64,000 nt of DNA from Pseudomonas sp. C1C7 (GTDB lineage: Bacteria; Pseudomonadota; Gammaproteobacteria; Pseudomonadales; Pseudomonadaceae): assembly GCF_013359595.1 (NCBI RefSeq), contig NZ_JABFMP010000005.1, positions 179,837 to 243,836 of the forward strand, given 5' to 3'. Shown in pieces: positions 42,953-54,257 of the stretch (its first letter is position 1; each line of letters starts with the position of its first letter). Below the pieces are notes generated by a model. The model saw only the letters and a program-made list of their open reading frames with translations, was not told the DNA's origin and searched no databases. A program made the translations under genes and the position numbers.

Positions 42953-43038
42953 CTGTAGGAGTTGCCGAAGGCTGCGATCTTTTGATCTTGCTCTTGAAAA
43001 ACAAAATCAAAAGATCGCAGTCTTCGACAGCTCCTACA
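42953..43038. repeat. REPIN, first family
   Basis: CTGTAGGAGTTGCCGAAGGC and a near-inverted copy with two changes in one arm. Confidence 0.88.
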
Positions 43039-43216
43039 AAGAGATCGGCGTTTTCCGCAGGGTCGACACAAAATCCCTACAAAATACCGAGCCTGCAACC
43101 TACAAACTCGCCAAGCGTACGTATATAAAAGCACCCCACTGCCGCAAAGCCCGTGAAGATCTGTTCATTTACGTCTTCAACGATTGACACCCCCAAAGCC
43201 GATTACGCATGTTGTT

Positions 43217-43849
43217 TCACTTTCGCAGGCTGGGGCTCAGACTCAGCATGTCGATCGCGGTGTCGACCCAGCGCTCGGCCTCGGTGTGCAACTCGAAGCT
43301 CTCGGGGGTCAGCAGCCACTGGTACAGCAGGCCGTCGATGTAGGCGTGAATGGCGATAGCCGCACGGGCGGTGTCGAGATTTTCCGGCAACTGCCCGCGA
43401 TTCACGGCATTGCGCAGGGTCAGGCCGATGCGCATGTTGCAATCGAGGCTGGCGGTCTGGCGCTGCTGGCGCAGGTCGCACATTTCATCGGTGAACTCGC
43501 ACTTGTGAAACAGGATTTCGTTGATGCGCCGGGTCTTGGGGTCCAGCGCAACTTCATGAAACAAATGAATGAGCAGGCGGCGCATGCAGCCCAGGGGGTC
43601 GAGTTCGTCTTCGCTCTCGGCGGCCTTGGCCAGTTCATCCAGAGGCTCATGCAGGGTATCGAGCATGGCCTGGACCAGGTCGGCCTTGTTGCTGAAATGC
43701 CAGTAAATGGCGCCGCGAGTGACGCCGGCCAGGGTCGCGATATCCGCCAGCGTGGTACGGGCCACACCCCGCTCGTAAAAGGCTTTTTCAGCCGCTTCGA
43801 GTATCTGGTTGCGGGTTTCTTGAGCTTCCTCTTTGGTGCGACGGACCAT
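43217..43849 (-). CDS. emhR: TetR-family efflux repressor EmhR/TtgR
   Basis: A 210-residue TetR regulator beginning [20 protein letters not shown], close to P. putida TtgR, with HTH about residues 30-50 ([20 protein letters not shown]). It represses the divergent emhABC efflux operon until a hydrophobic drug or solvent binds. A TtgR-type operator lies between the genes. The 43039-43216 stretch downstream holds nothing recognisable. Confidence 0.92.
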   Translation of the reverse strand: MVRRTKEEAQETRNQILEAAEKAFYERGVARTTLADIATLAGVTRGAIYWHFSNKADLVQAMLDTLHEPLDELAKAAESEDELDPLGCMRRLLIHLFHEVALDPKTRRINEILFHKCEFTDEMCDLRQQRQTASLDCNMRIGLTLRNAVNRGQLPENLDTARAAIAIHAYIDGLLYQWLLTPESFELHTEAERWVDTAIDMLSLSPSLRK

Positions 43850-43992
43850 GGCAGTACAACCTCAATCAGGGTGCTTCAGCGATGTCTGAATATCAGCTGA
43901 ATAAAAGTGGGGCGAGCGTTCTGGGGTCCCGTCCCCGGGCCTACAATTCGAGCCTTGCGGCGGCCTCTGTAAGGGCGAGGATACACAGTCAA

Positions 43993-44022
43993 GGTATTTA
44001 CAAACAGTCACGAATGTAAGTA
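43993..44022. promoter_or_regulatory. EmhR/TtgR operator and emhABC promoter
   Basis: GTATTTACAAACAGTCACGA followed by ATGTAAGTAT closely matches the known TtgR operator (TATTTACAAACA...ATGTAAGTATATT) that overlaps both divergent promoters. It lies about 95 bp upstream of emhA. Confidence 0.85.
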
Positions 44023-44117
44023 TATTCCTTAGCAAGCTACTTATCCACCTGGCACCCCATTTTTAACCTTCCATCTTTTCTTGTGCGTTCCCCAACGCGC
44101 CTGACCCGAGGATTTTC

Positions 44118-45275
44118 ATGCAATTCAAGCCAGCTCTTACCGCTCTGGTCGCCGCCGTCGCCTTGGCATCGCTGCTCAGCGGATGCAAAAAGGAAGAAGC
44201 AGCGCCGGCCGCACCACCGCCTCAGGTCGGCGTCGTCACGCTGCAACCGCAATCCTTCACCCTGACCTCCGATCTGCCGGGCCGCACCAGCGCGTACCGC
44301 ATCGCTGAAGTGCGTCCGCAGGTCAACGGCATCATTCTCAAGCGCCTGTTCAAGGAAGGCGGCGATGTGAAGGAAGGCCAGCAGCTCTACCAGATCGACC
44401 CGGCCGTCTATGAAGCTACGCTCAAGAGTGCCGAAGCCAACCTGCGCTCGACCAAATCGATCTCCGACCGCTACAAGCAACTGGTCGACGAACAGGCCGT
44501 GAGCCGCCAGGAATACGACACCGCCCTGTCCAACCGCCTGCAATCGGAAGCCGCGCTGCAATCGGCGCAGATCAACGTGCGCTACACCAAGGTCTACGCG
44601 CCATTGACCGGTCGCATCGGCCGCTCTTCGGTGACCGAAGGCGCACTGGTCAGCAACGGTCAGACCGAAGCGATGGCCGTGATCCAGCAACTGGACCCGA
44701 TCTACGTCGACGTGACGCAATCTTCGGTCGAACTGCTGCAACTGCGTCGAGAACTGGAAAGCGGTCGCCTGCAAAAGGCCGGCGACAATGCCGCCAAGGT
44801 CAAGCTGACTCTGGAAGACGGCAGCCAGTACAAGCAGGAAGGCAAGCTGGAGTTCTCCGAAGTCTCGGTCGACCAGACCACCGGCTCCGTGACCCTGCGT
44901 GCGGTGTTCCCGAACCCTGATCACACCCTGTTGCCGGGCATGTTCGTCCACGCCCAGTTGCAGGCCGGTGTGAACAGCGCGGCGATCCTGGCCCCGCAGC
45001 AAGGCGTGACCCGCGACCTCAAGGGCACCCCGACCGCACTGGTCGTCGGCCCGGACAACAAGGTCGAACTGCGCCAGCTCAAAGCCAGCCGCACCGTGGG
45101 TAACCAGTGGCTGATCGAAGACGGCCTGAAAGCTGGCGATCGTCTGATCACCGAGGGCCTGCAGTTCGTCAAGCCGGGCATCGAGGTCAAGCCGACCGAT
45201 GCCACCAACGTCAACGCCAAAAACCCGGCCCCCGCCAAGGCAGCTGAGCAGGCTTCCAGCGGCAAAGGGGAGTAA
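44118..45275 (+). CDS. emhA: RND efflux periplasmic adaptor EmhA/TtgA
   Basis: A 385-residue membrane-fusion lipoprotein with lipobox LLSGC (Cys23) and the usual order of beta-barrel, lipoyl and alpha-hairpin domains (TSAYRIAEVRPQVNGIILKR; NVRYTKVYAPLTGRIGRSSV). It links the inner-membrane pump EmhB to the outer-membrane channel EmhC. It is the first gene of the operon; emhB starts three bases after its stop. Confidence 0.94.
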   Translation: MQFKPALTALVAAVALASLLSGCKKEEAAPAAPPPQVGVVTLQPQSFTLTSDLPGRTSAYRIAEVRPQVNGIILKRLFKEGGDVKEGQQLYQIDPAVYEATLKSAEANLRSTKSISDRYKQLVDEQAVSRQEYDTALSNRLQSEAALQSAQINVRYTKVYAPLTGRIGRSSVTEGALVSNGQTEAMAVIQQLDPIYVDVTQSSVELLQLRRELESGRLQKAGDNAAKVKLTLEDGSQYKQEGKLEFSEVSVDQTTGSVTLRAVFPNPDHTLLPGMFVHAQLQAGVNSAAILAPQQGVTRDLKGTPTALVVGPDNKVELRQLKASRTVGNQWLIEDGLKAGDRLITEGLQFVKPGIEVKPTDATNVNAKNPAPAKAAEQASSGKGE

Positions 45276-45278
45276 ACC

Positions 45279-48200
45279 ATGTCGAAATTTTTTATCGACC
45301 GTCCGATTTTCGCTTGGGTAATCGCCCTGGTGATCATGCTGGTCGGGGCACTTTCGATCCTGCGGTTGCCGATCAACCAATACCCGAGCATTGCGCCGCC
45401 GGCCATTGCGATTCAGGTGACCTACCCGGGTGCGTCCGCGCAAACCGTGCAGGACACCGTGGTCCAGGTGATCGAGCAGCAGCTCAACGGTATCGACAAC
45501 CTGCGTTATGTGTCGTCTGAAAGTAACTCCGACGGCACCATGACCATCACCGCGACCTTCGAGCAAGGCACCAACTCCGACACCGCGCAGGTCCAGGTGC
45601 AGAACAAGCTGAACCTGGCCACCCCGCTGCTGCCGCAAGAAGTGCAGCAACAGGGTATCCGTGTGACCAAGGCGGTGAAGAACTTCCTCCTGGTGATCGG
45701 CGTGGTCTCGCGCGACGGCAGCATGACCAAGGACGACCTGTCCAACTACATCGTGTCCAACATGCAGGACCCGATCTCGCGTACCGCGGGCGTGGGTGAC
45801 TTCCAGGTGTTCGGTTCGCAGTACGCCATGCGTATCTGGCTCGATCCGGCCAAGTTGAACAACTACAACCTGACCCCGATCGACGTCAAAACCGCCATCG
45901 CCGCGCAAAACGTGCAGATTTCGTCCGGCCAGCTCGGCGGCCTGCCTGCCCTGCCCGGCACCCAGCTGAATGCGACGATCATCGGCAAGACCCGCCTGCA
46001 AACCGCCGAGCAGTTCAACAAGATCCTGCTCAAGGTCAACAAGGACGGTTCCCAGGTTCGCCTCAAGGATGTCGCCGAAGTCGGCCTGGGTGGCGAGAAC
46101 TACAGCATCAATGCCCAGTTCAACGGTGCGCCGGCCTCGGGCCTCGCGGTGAAACTGGCCACGGGTGCCAACGCCCTCGACACCGCAAAAGCGCTGCGCA
46201 AAACCATCGACAACCTCAAGCCGTTCTTCCCGCAAGGGATGGAAGTGGTGTTCCCGTACGACACCACCCCGGTGGTGACCGAGTCGATCAAGGGTGTGGT
46301 TGAAACCCTGGTCGAAGCGATCGTGCTGGTGTTCCTGGTGATGTTCCTGTTCCTGCAAAACTTCCGCGCTACCGTCATCACCACGATGACTGTGCCGGTG
46401 GTATTGCTGGGTACGTTCGGCATCCTCGCGGCCGCCGGTTTCAGCATCAACACCCTGACCATGTTCGGCATGGTGCTGGCCATCGGCTTGCTGGTGGACG
46501 ACGCCATCGTCGTGGTGGAAAACGTCGAACGGGTGATGAGCGAAGAAGGCCTGTCACCCAAGGAAGCCACCAAGAAATCCATGGGCCAGATCCAGGGTGC
46601 CCTGGTGGGTATCGCCCTGGTGCTCTCGGCGGTACTGCTGCCAATGGCGTTCTTCAGCGGTTCCACCGGTGTGATCTACAAGCAGTTCTCGATCACCATC
46701 GTTTCGGCCATGGCCCTGTCGGTACTGGTCGCGCTGATCTTCACCCCGGCGCTGTGCGCCACCATGCTCAAGGCGATTCCGAAAGGCGAGCACGGCACGC
46801 CGAAACGCGGATTCTTCGGCTGGTTCAACCGCAACTTCGACCGTGGCGTACGCGGCTACGAGCGCAGCGTCGGCAACATCCTGACGCACAAGGCGCCGTA
46901 CCTGCTGGCGTACATCATCATCGTGGTCGGCATGATCTGGCTGTTCACCCGCATTCCGACCGCGTTCCTGCCGGAGGAGGACCAGGGCGTACTGTTCGCC
47001 CAGGTGCAGACCCCGGCCGGCTCGACGTCCCAGCGTACCCAGGTGGTCGTGGACCAGATGCGTGAATTCCTGCTGCGTCCGGGCAAGGACGGCGGTGAAG
47101 GCGATGCGGTGAACTCGGTGTTTACCGTGACCGGCTTCAACTTCGCCGGCCGTGGCCAGAGCTCGGGTATGGCGTTCATCATGCTGCGTCCATGGGACGA
47201 GCGTAACGCTGACAACAGCGTGTTCAAGGTTGCAGCCCGAGCCCAGCAGCACTTCTTCACCTTCCGCGATGCGATGGTGTTCGCCTTCGCCCCGCCGGCG
47301 GTACTTGAGCTGGGTAACGCCACCGGTTTCGACGTGTTCCTGCAGGACCGCGCCGGTATCGGCCACGACAAGCTGATGGAAGCTCGCAATCAGTTCCTCG
47401 GCATGGCCGCGCAGAGCAAGGTGCTGGCGCAGGTGCGTCCGAACGGCCTGAACGACGAACCGCAGTACCAGCTGGAAATCGATGACGAGAAGGCCAGTGC
47501 CTTAGGGATTACCATCGCCGACATCAACAACACCCTGTCGATTGCCCTGGGCAGTAGCTACGTCAACGACTTCATCGACCGTGGTCGGGTGAAGAAGGTG
47601 TACGTGCAGGGCAAGCCGGGCGCGCGCATGAGTCCCGAGGACCTGCAGAAGTGGTACGTGCGCAACAGCGTCGGCACCATGGTTCCGTTCTCGGCGTTCG
47701 CCAAGGGCGAGTGGATCTACGGCTCGCCCAAGCTTGCCCGTTACAACGGTGTGGAAGCGATGGAAATCCTCGGTGCCCCGGCCCCGGGCTACTCCACCGG
47801 TGAAGCCATGGCCGAAGTCGAAGCCATTGCCAAGAAACTGCCGGCGGGTGTGGGTATTTCCTGGACCGGTCTGTCCTACGAGGAACGCTTGTCCGGTTCC
47901 CAGGCACCAGCGCTGTATGCCCTGTCGCTGCTGATGGTGTTCCTGTGTCTGGCGGCGCTGTATGAGAGCTGGTCGATTCCGATCGCGGTGATGCTGGTCG
48001 TGCCGCTGGGTATCATCGGTGCACTGATGGCTACAAGCCTGCGGGGTCTGTCCAACGACGTGTACTTCCAGGTGGGTCTGTTGACGACCATCGGTCTGGC
48101 AGCGAAAAACGCCATTCTGATTGTCGAATTTGCAAAGGAGCTGCATGAGCACGGGCGCAGCCTGCGCGATGCGGCGATCGAAGCCTGCCGCATGCGTCTG

Positions 48201-48440
48201 CGACCGATCATCATGACCTCGCTCGCGTTCGTCCTCGGTGTGGTACCACTGGCCATATCCACGGGCGCAGGTTCCGGTAGCCAGCATGCCATCGGTACCG
48301 GTGTGATTGGCGGTATGATCACCGCCACCGTACTGGCGATCTTCTGGGTCCCGCTGTTCTTCGTCACCGTGTCGTCCATGGGCCAGCGCAAAATCGCCGA
48401 CCAGGACGATGCCATTGAACCTTCTAAAGAGGCTGGCTAA
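45279..48440 (+). CDS. emhB: RND multidrug efflux pump EmhB/TtgB
   Basis: A 1053-residue HAE1-family proton/drug antiporter of AcrB/MexB type, with the start [20 protein letters not shown]. Asp407-Asp408 in [15 protein letters not shown] are the proton-relay residues. Two large periplasmic loops and about 12 membrane helices are in the usual places. It exports antibiotics, solvents and aromatic hydrocarbons. It overlaps emhC by one base. Confidence 0.96.
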   Translation: MSKFFIDRPIFAWVIALVIMLVGALSILRLPINQYPSIAPPAIAIQVTYPGASAQTVQDTVVQVIEQQLNGIDNLRYVSSESNSDGTMTITATFEQGTNSDTAQVQVQNKLNLATPLLPQEVQQQGIRVTKAVKNFLLVIGVVSRDGSMTKDDLSNYIVSNMQDPISRTAGVGDFQVFGSQYAMRIWLDPAKLNNYNLTPIDVKTAIAAQNVQISSGQLGGLPALPGTQLNATIIGKTRLQTAEQFNKILLKVNKDGSQVRLKDVAEVGLGGENYSINAQFNGAPASGLAVKLATGANALDTAKALRKTIDNLKPFFPQGMEVVFPYDTTPVVTESIKGVVETLVEAIVLVFLVMFLFLQNFRATVITTMTVPVVLLGTFGILAAAGFSINTLTMFGMVLAIGLLVDDAIVVVENVERVMSEEGLSPKEATKKSMGQIQGALVGIALVLSAVLLPMAFFSGSTGVIYKQFSITIVSAMALSVLVALIFTPALCATMLKAIPKGEHGTPKRGFFGWFNRNFDRGVRGYERSVGNILTHKAPYLLAYIIIVVGMIWLFTRIPTAFLPEEDQGVLFAQVQTPAGSTSQRTQVVVDQMREFLLRPGKDGGEGDAVNSVFTVTGFNFAGRGQSSGMAFIMLRPWDERNADNSVFKVAARAQQHFFTFRDAMVFAFAPPAVLELGNATGFDVFLQDRAGIGHDKLMEARNQFLGMAAQSKVLAQVRPNGLNDEPQYQLEIDDEKASALGITIADINNTLSIALGSSYVNDFIDRGRVKKVYVQGKPGARMSPEDLQKWYVRNSVGTMVPFSAFAKGEWIYGSPKLARYNGVEAMEILGAPAPGYSTGEAMAEVEAIAKKLPAGVGISWTGLSYEERLSGSQAPALYALSLLMVFLCLAALYESWSIPIAVMLVVPLGIIGALMATSLRGLSNDVYFQVGLLTTIGLAAKNAILIVEFAKELHEHGRSLRDAAIEACRMRLRPIIMTSLAFVLGVVPLAISTGAGSGSQHAIGTGVIGGMITATVLAIFWVPLFFVTVSSMGQRKIADQDDAIEPSKEAG

Positions 48441-49900
48441 TGAGCAAGTCGCTACTTTCCATCGCTGTCGCGGCCTTCGTGCTGAGCGGTTGCTCGCTGA
48501 TCCCCGATTATCAGCAGCCGCAGGCGCCGGTGGCCGATCAATACCCGCAGGGCCCGGCGTACTCGCCGGCCCAGGCGCCTGCACAGGCTGCCGCGGAGCA
48601 AGGCTGGAAGCAGTTTTTCCATGATCCGGCGCTGCAACAGCTGATCCAGGTCGCCTTGGAAAACAACCGCGACCTGCGTGTCGCGGCGCTGAACATTGAC
48701 GCCTTCGCCGCGCAGTACCGCATCCAGCGCGCCGACCTGTACCCGGCCATTTCGGCCAATGGCACCGGCAGCCGCCAGCGGGTTCCGGCCAATGCTTCGC
48801 AGACCGGTGAAGCAGGCATCACCAGCTCCTACTCGGCTACCGTGGGCATCAGCGCCTACGAGCTGGACCTGTTCGGTCGGGTTCGCAGTCTGAGCGAAGA
48901 AGCCCTGCAGAAGTACTTCGCCACCGAAGAAGGCCGTCGCAGCACCCAGATCAGCCTGGTGGCCAGCGTGGCCAACGCCTACCTGACCTGGCAGGCCGAC
49001 AAGGAACTGCTGAAGCTGACCGAAGACACCCTCGCCGCGTTCGAGGAGAGCTACAAGCTCACCGCCCGCAGCAACGAAGTGGGCGTCGCCTCGGCCCTGG
49101 ATCTGGCGCAGTCGCGTACCTCGGTGGAAAACGCCCGGGCGCAGCTGGCCCGTTACACCCGTCAGGTCGCCCAGGATGAAAACAGCCTGGTGCTGCTGCT
49201 CGGCACTGGTATTCCGGCCAATCTGCAAGCGGCCAAACCGCTCAACGATGACTTGCTGAGCGAAGTACCGGCGGGCCTGCCGTCGGATCTGCTGCAGCGT
49301 CGTCCGGACATCCTGCAGGCCGAGTACAACCTCAAGGCCGCCAACGCCAACATCGGCGCGGCGCGGGCTGCGTTCTTCCCGAGCATCAGCCTGACCGCCA
49401 ACGCCGGCACCCTGAGCCCGGACCTGTCCGGTCTGTTCAAGGGTGGTTCGGGCACCTGGCTGTTCCAGCCGCAGATCAACCTGCCTATCTTCAACGCCGG
49501 CAGCCTGCGCGCCAGCCTGGATTACTCGAAGATCCAGAAGGACATCGGCGTGGCGAACTACGAGAAGTCCATCCAGACGGCCTTCCAGGAAGTCGCCGAC
49601 GGCCTGGCCGCCCGCGAAACCTACACCCATCAGTTGCAGGCGCAGCGTGATTTCGTCAGCGCCAACCAGGACTACTACCGCCTGGCCGAGCGTCGCTACC
49701 GCATCGGTGTCGACAGCAACCTGACCTTCCTCGATGCCCAGCGTCAGCTGTTCAGCGCCCAACAGGCCCTGATCACCGACCGCCTGGCGCAGCTGGTCAG
49801 CGCAGTGAACCTGTACAAGGCACTGGGCGGTGGATGGAATGCGCAGACGGCGAAGAACGAGCCGTTGAAGGAAGAAGCGCCGAAGATGCGGTTGTTCTGA
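48440..49900 (+). CDS. emhC: Outer-membrane efflux channel EmhC/TtgC
   Basis: A 486-residue TolC/OprM-type lipoprotein with lipobox LSGC (Cys18). It has two outer-membrane efflux domains ([40 protein letters not shown]). It completes the tripartite efflux complex. It is the last gene of the operon and is followed by a strong terminator. Confidence 0.95.
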   Translation: MSKSLLSIAVAAFVLSGCSLIPDYQQPQAPVADQYPQGPAYSPAQAPAQAAAEQGWKQFFHDPALQQLIQVALENNRDLRVAALNIDAFAAQYRIQRADLYPAISANGTGSRQRVPANASQTGEAGITSSYSATVGISAYELDLFGRVRSLSEEALQKYFATEEGRRSTQISLVASVANAYLTWQADKELLKLTEDTLAAFEESYKLTARSNEVGVASALDLAQSRTSVENARAQLARYTRQVAQDENSLVLLLGTGIPANLQAAKPLNDDLLSEVPAGLPSDLLQRRPDILQAEYNLKAANANIGAARAAFFPSISLTANAGTLSPDLSGLFKGGSGTWLFQPQINLPIFNAGSLRASLDYSKIQKDIGVANYEKSIQTAFQEVADGLAARETYTHQLQAQRDFVSANQDYYRLAERRYRIGVDSNLTFLDAQRQLFSAQQALITDRLAQLVSAVNLYKALGGGWNAQTAKNEPLKEEAPKMRLF

Positions 49901-49916
49901 TAGCGCTTTGAATAAA

Positions 49917-49946
49917 GAGCCCGCCGATTTGGCGGGCTTTTTTTTG
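49917..49946 (+). terminator. Terminator after emhC
   Basis: AGCCCGCC/GGCGGGCT with loop GATTT, then eight T. Confidence 0.92.
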
Positions 49947-49957
49947 AGGTGAAAAAG

Positions 49958-50037
49958 TCAAAAGATCGCAGCCTTCGGCAGCTCCTGCATTGAAACGCGA
50001 TCCCTGTAGGAGCTGCCGAAGGCTGCGATCTTTTGAT
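49958..50037. repeat. REPIN, first family
   Basis: AAAAGATCGCAGCCTTCGGC and its inverted copy flank a short spacer. Confidence 0.9.
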
Positions 50038-50043
50038 TTTGCT

Positions 50044-50060
50044 GTTCGATAATCGCCCAA
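50044..50060 (+). promoter_or_regulatory. PcaR-type operator before the porin
   Basis: GTTCGATAATCGCCCAA is identical over 17 bp to the reverse complement of 61222-61238 upstream of pcaR. It differs by one base from the known P. putida PcaR site GTTCGATAATCGCAC. Confidence 0.8.
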
Positions 50061-50271
50061 AACCTGCTTTAAAATATTGAACCACCTAGTACATTCACAT
50101 CACCATCGACCTACAAAACCAATAACAACAGGTTCGACACCATGCCCCCGCGCCCTGCCCTGTCCGGCTGATCCCCCCAGGCTTCACCGAAAAATGTCGA
50201 TTTGTCCGTCTGCATCCCCCCGGTTGCGGCACACCTCGTTTCATCCCGAAGAATTAGAGAGCCCCGAGCCC

Positions 50272-51531
50272 ATGACGCCTTCCACCGCACCGTATTTCGT
50301 TCCCGGCCTGATTGCCGTCGCCCTGGCCAGCGCCACCCTGCCCGCCCACGCCGAGGAATCGGGCTTTGTCGAAGGCGCGAAGGTCAGCCTGAACCTGCGC
50401 AACTTCTACATCAACCGCAACTTCACCAACCCGACCAAGGCTCAGGGCAAGGCTGAAGAGTGGACCCAAAGCTTCATCCTCGACGCCAAGTCCGGCTTCA
50501 CCCAGGGCACCGTCGGCTTCGGCATGGACGTGCTGGGGCTGTATTCGGTGAAGCTCGACGGCGGCAAAGGCACCGGTGGCACGCAACTGCTGCCGCTGGA
50601 TGGCGACGGGCGCCCGGCGGACAACTACGGTCGCACCAACGTGGCGTTCAAGGCCCGCTTGTCGCAGACCGAAGTGAAGGTCGGCGAGTGGATGCCAGTG
50701 CTGCCGATCCTGCGCTCCGACGACGGCCGCTCCCTGCCGCAGACCTTCCGCGGCGGGCAGATCACCTCGAAGGAAATCGCCGGACTGACGCTCTATGGTG
50801 GCCAGTTCCGCCAGAACAGCCCGCGCGACGACAGCAGCATGGACGACATGTCGATGACCGGAAAAGCGGCGTTTACCTCCGACCGTTTCAACTTCCAGGG
50901 CGGCGAATTCCTGTTCAATGAAAAGCGCACCCAGATTGGTGTCTGGAACGCCGAGTTGAAGGACATCTACAGCCAGCAATTCATCAACCTGACCCACAGC
51001 CAGCCGATCGGCGACTGGACCCTGGGCGCCAATCTCGGGTTCTTCTACGGCAAGGACGACGGCAGCGCCCGCGCCGGCGACCTGGACAACAAGACGATGT
51101 ACGGCCTGTTCTCGGCCAAGTACGGCGGCAACACCTTCTACGTCGGCCTGCAAAAACTCACCGGCGACAGCCCGTGGATGCGGGTCAACGGCACCAGCGG
51201 CGGCACCCTGGCCAACGACAGCTACAACTCCAGCTACGACAACGCCCGGGAGAAATCCTGGCAGGTGCGCCACGACTACAACTTCGTCGCCCTGGGCGTA
51301 CCCGGCCTGACTCTGATGAACCGCTATATCAGCGGCAGCAACGTGCACACCGGGAGCATCACCGACGGCAAGGAATGGGGACGGGAAAGCGAACTGGGCT
51401 ACACCGTGCAGAGCGGTGCGCTGAAGGATCTGAACGTGAAATGGCGCAACTCGACCATGCGCCGGGATTACAGCAACAACGAGTTCGATGAGAACCGGCT
51501 GATCATCAGCTACCCGATCAGCCTGCTTTAA
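50272..51531 (+). CDS. OprD-family outer-membrane porin, likely PcaP-like
   Basis: A 419-residue porin. Start 50272 (MTPSTAPYFVPGLIAVALAS) gives a signal peptide ending AHA-EE; the frame extends to 50077 without similarity. FYINRNFTN and DLNVKWRNSTMRRDY are typical of OprD-family channels for small carboxylates. It is convergent with pcaC, the end of the pca cluster. In P. putida a BenF/PcaP-type porin follows pcaC, and this copy carries a PcaR-type site upstream. A role in 4-hydroxybenzoate or protocatechuate-type aromatic uptake is inferred. Confidence 0.85.
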   Translation: MTPSTAPYFVPGLIAVALASATLPAHAEESGFVEGAKVSLNLRNFYINRNFTNPTKAQGKAEEWTQSFILDAKSGFTQGTVGFGMDVLGLYSVKLDGGKGTGGTQLLPLDGDGRPADNYGRTNVAFKARLSQTEVKVGEWMPVLPILRSDDGRSLPQTFRGGQITSKEIAGLTLYGGQFRQNSPRDDSSMDDMSMTGKAAFTSDRFNFQGGEFLFNEKRTQIGVWNAELKDIYSQQFINLTHSQPIGDWTLGANLGFFYGKDDGSARAGDLDNKTMYGLFSAKYGGNTFYVGLQKLTGDSPWMRVNGTSGGTLANDSYNSSYDNAREKSWQVRHDYNFVALGVPGLTLMNRYISGSNVHTGSITDGKEWGRESELGYTVQSGALKDLNVKWRNSTMRRDYSNNEFDENRLIISYPISLL

Positions 51532-51541
51532 CCCTCAAATA

Positions 51542-51615
51542 CGCCTTCGCGGGCAAGCCTCGCTCCTACAGGTCACAACCAAACCCTGTGGGAGCGAGGC
51601 TTGCCCGCGAAGACG
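51542..51615. repeat. REPIN, second family
   Basis: CGCCTTCGCGGGCAAGCCTC and its inverted copy, between the convergent porin and pcaC. Confidence 0.88.
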
Positions 51616-51644
51616 TCAGATCAGGCACCACAAAATCACCGGAT

Positions 51645-52037
51645 TCACTCCCGCGATTCGGTCCCCAACTCATCCCACACCGACTCCGCCAGGTGAAACG
51701 TGGCATTCGCCGCCGGGATCCCGCAATAAATCGCGCTCTGCATGATCACTTCCTTGATCTCCCCACGGCTCACCCCGTTGTTGGCGGCGGCACGCAGGTG
51801 CAGTTTGAGTTCGCCTTCGCGGTTCATGCCGATCAGCATGGCGATGGTGATCAGGCTGCGGGTGTGGCGCGGCAGGCCCGGGCGGGTCCAGATGTCGCCC
51901 CAGGCGTGACGGGTGATCATCTCCTGGAACTCCGAGTTGAACTCGGTCAGGGTGCTCAGGCTGCGGTCGACGTGGGCATCGCCCAGCACACCGCGACGGA
52001 CCTTCATCCCCTCGTCGTAACGCTGTTTCTCGTCCAC
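51645..52037 (-). CDS. pcaC: 4-carboxymuconolactone decarboxylase PcaC
   Basis: A 130-residue AhpD-like/CMD-family protein (FQEMITRHAWGDIWTRPGLP). It converts gamma-carboxymuconolactone to beta-ketoadipate enol-lactone. It lies 10 bp after pcaD and is the last gene of the pca operon. The length is normal. Confidence 0.94.
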   Translation of the reverse strand: MDEKQRYDEGMKVRRGVLGDAHVDRSLSTLTEFNSEFQEMITRHAWGDIWTRPGLPRHTRSLITIAMLIGMNREGELKLHLRAAANNGVSRGEIKEVIMQSAIYCGIPAANATFHLAESVWDELGTESRE

Positions 52038-52047
52038 GAAAAATCCC

Positions 52048-52839
52048 TCAACGAGCGGTCAGGAAGGCCAGGACGCGCTCGCTGAACGCGGCGTCGGCCT
52101 GAACGTTGGACAGGTGCGCGGCGTAGAACTCGGCGTACTCGGAACCGGCCACGTGTTCCTGAATGAAGTGTCCGCCAGACGGTGGCGTCACCGCGTCTTC
52201 AGTACCGGCAATCACCAGCAGCGGCGCCTTGATCGCCGACAGCTGATCGCGGAAGTCGGCATCGCGCACGGCCGCGCAGTTGGCCGCATAACCCTGTGGC
52301 GAGGTGGCCGCCAGCATGTCGGTAATGCGCTTGGCTGCCGCAGGATTGGCCGCCGAGAAATCCGGTGTGAACCAGCGGGCGATCGACGCATCGCGCAGCG
52401 CTACCATGGCCGCCGCACCGTCACGCAGGACGGTTTCGATACGCGGGTTCCATACTGACGGATCGGCGATTTTCGCTGCGGTGTTGCAGACGATCAGCTT
52501 GTTCAGACGCGAGCCTGCATTGATGCCCAGCCACTGGCCGATCAGGCCGCCCATGGACAGCCCGCAGAAATGCGCGCGCTCGATGTGCAGCGCGTCCAGC
52601 AGCGCCAGCACGTCGTGGCCCAACTGCTCGATGGTGTAAGGCCCCGGGGTCACCAGGGACTTGCCGTGGCCGCGGGTGTCGAAACGCAGCACGCGAAAAT
52701 GCTCGCTGAACGCCGCGATCTGCGGGTCCCACATGTGCAGGTCGGTGCCCAGGGAGTTGGACAGCACCAGTACCGGCGCATCCACCGGACCATCGAGTTG
52801 GTAATGCAGTTCGCCATCGGCGAGTTGTACGAAAGCCAC
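52048..52839 (-). CDS. pcaD: 3-oxoadipate enol-lactonase PcaD
   Basis: A 263-residue alpha/beta hydrolase. Ser95 is the nucleophile (FCGLSMGG). An acid (GTEDAVTPP) and a histidine (AAHLSNVQ) follow in the usual order. It opens the enol-lactone to beta-ketoadipate. It lies 11 bp downstream of pcaB. Confidence 0.93.
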   Translation of the reverse strand: MAFVQLADGELHYQLDGPVDAPVLVLSNSLGTDLHMWDPQIAAFSEHFRVLRFDTRGHGKSLVTPGPYTIEQLGHDVLALLDALHIERAHFCGLSMGGLIGQWLGINAGSRLNKLIVCNTAAKIADPSVWNPRIETVLRDGAAAMVALRDASIARWFTPDFSAANPAAAKRITDMLAATSPQGYAANCAAVRDADFRDQLSAIKAPLLVIAGTEDAVTPPSGGHFIQEHVAGSEYAEFYAAHLSNVQADAAFSERVLAFLTAR

Positions 52840-52850
52840 AGCAATCTCCT

Positions 52851-54215
52851 TCAGGCAGTCAATGCAGAATGTTCAGCCACCGCTCGCTCCACCCAGGTAC
52901 GGGCCTGGCCGAGGTAATGGGCGGGGTCCAGCAGATGATCGAGTTCGGCCGCCGACAGTTCGGCGGTCACTTGCGGCTCGTCGCCGAGCACCGCGCGCAG
53001 ATGGCGCTGTTCGGCCACGGCGCGTTTGCAGCATTGCTCCAGCAGATGATGCGCGGTGTCGCGCCCTACCCGCTGCGCCAGGACGATGCTCACCGCTTCG
53101 GCGAGCACCAGGCCCTGGGTCAGGTCGAGGTTGCGCGCCATGCGCTCGGCATCCACTTCCAGGCCAGCGGCCACCAGCAGCGCCTGCTTGAGACTGCCGG
53201 ACACCAGGCAACAGATTTCCGGCAGGGTTTCCCACTCGGCGTGCCACAGGCCCAGGCTGCGCTCGTGCTCCTGGGGCATGGCGCTGAACAGGGTCGACAG
53301 CAGGCCGGGAACGCGGGTCGCCGCGCCGATCAGCACCGCCGCGCCCACCGGGTTGCGTTTGTGCGGCATGGTCGAGGAACCGCCCTTGCCCGGCGCCGAA
53401 GGCTCGAACACCTCGCCGGCTTCGGTCTGCATCAACAGGCTGATGTCGCGACCGAGTTTGCCGAGACTGCCGGCGATCAAGCCAAGCACCGAGCCGAACT
53501 CCACCAGGCGATCACGCTGGGTGTGCCACGGCTGATCGGGCAAGGTCAGTTGCAGCTCTTCGGCCAGCGCCTCGGCAATCGGCATCGCCTTGTCGCCGAG
53601 GGCCGCGAGGGTGCCGGAAGCGCCGCCGAATTGCAGCACCAGCAGGCGCGGCTTGAGTTCTTGCAGGCGTTGACGGCTGCGGGTCACCGCCCCCAGCCAG
53701 CCGGCAATCTTCATGCCGAGGGTCACCGGCGTCGCATGTTGCAGCCAGGTACGCCCGGCCAGCGGTGTCGCCGCATGACGCCGGGCCTGTGCCGCGAGGG
53801 TTTGTCCCAGTTGCGCCAGATCGCTGTCGATCAGCTCCAGCGCCTGGCGCAGTTGCAGCACCAGGCCGCTGTCCATCACGTCCTGGCTGGTGGCGCCCAG
53901 ATGCACATAACGTTCGGCTTCGGCATCCTTGGCCGCAATCTGCTTGCCCAGTGCCTTGACCAGCGGAATCGCCGAGTTGCCGGCAATGGCAATCGCTTCG
54001 CCAAGGGCGGCAAAGTCGAAATGCCCGGCCTGGCAGGCAGTTTCGATGGGGGCCACGGCGCTTTGCGGAATCAGCCCGACCCGTGCTTCGGCCCGAGCCA
54101 GCGCCGCTTCGAAATCGAGCATGGCCTGGACCCGGCCCTGATCGCTGAACACGTCACGCATATCGCGGGCAGTGAAATAGGCATCGAACAATTGATTGCC
54201 CGGTCGCTGGTTCAT
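52851..54215 (-). CDS. pcaB: 3-carboxy-cis,cis-muconate cycloisomerase PcaB
   Basis: A 454-residue fumarase/aspartase-superfamily enzyme with the signature GGSSTMPHKRNPVGA. It lactonises 3-carboxy-cis,cis-muconate, the product of protocatechuate 3,4-dioxygenase. It is followed by pcaD. The dioxygenase genes pcaGH are not in the window. Confidence 0.94.
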   Translation of the reverse strand: MNQRPGNQLFDAYFTARDMRDVFSDQGRVQAMLDFEAALARAEARVGLIPQSAVAPIETACQAGHFDFAALGEAIAIAGNSAIPLVKALGKQIAAKDAEAERYVHLGATSQDVMDSGLVLQLRQALELIDSDLAQLGQTLAAQARRHAATPLAGRTWLQHATPVTLGMKIAGWLGAVTRSRQRLQELKPRLLVLQFGGASGTLAALGDKAMPIAEALAEELQLTLPDQPWHTQRDRLVEFGSVLGLIAGSLGKLGRDISLLMQTEAGEVFEPSAPGKGGSSTMPHKRNPVGAAVLIGAATRVPGLLSTLFSAMPQEHERSLGLWHAEWETLPEICCLVSGSLKQALLVAAGLEVDAERMARNLDLTQGLVLAEAVSIVLAQRVGRDTAHHLLEQCCKRAVAEQRHLRAVLGDEPQVTAELSAAELDHLLDPAHYLGQARTWVERAVAEHSALTA

Positions 54216-54257
54216 AAACAGTCCCTGGAGGCGCGGGCCCTGGGGCCCGCGTGAAGG

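Noticed and set aside
44037..46358. 773-codon frame on the minus strand across emhA and emhB
   Set aside because: Shadow of the high-GC efflux genes; its translation shows only His/Gly/Val/Asp-rich low-complexity sequence.
52869..54254. 461-codon + strand frame opposite pcaB
   Set aside because: Shadow of pcaB; rich in Gln/Arg/His with no domain.
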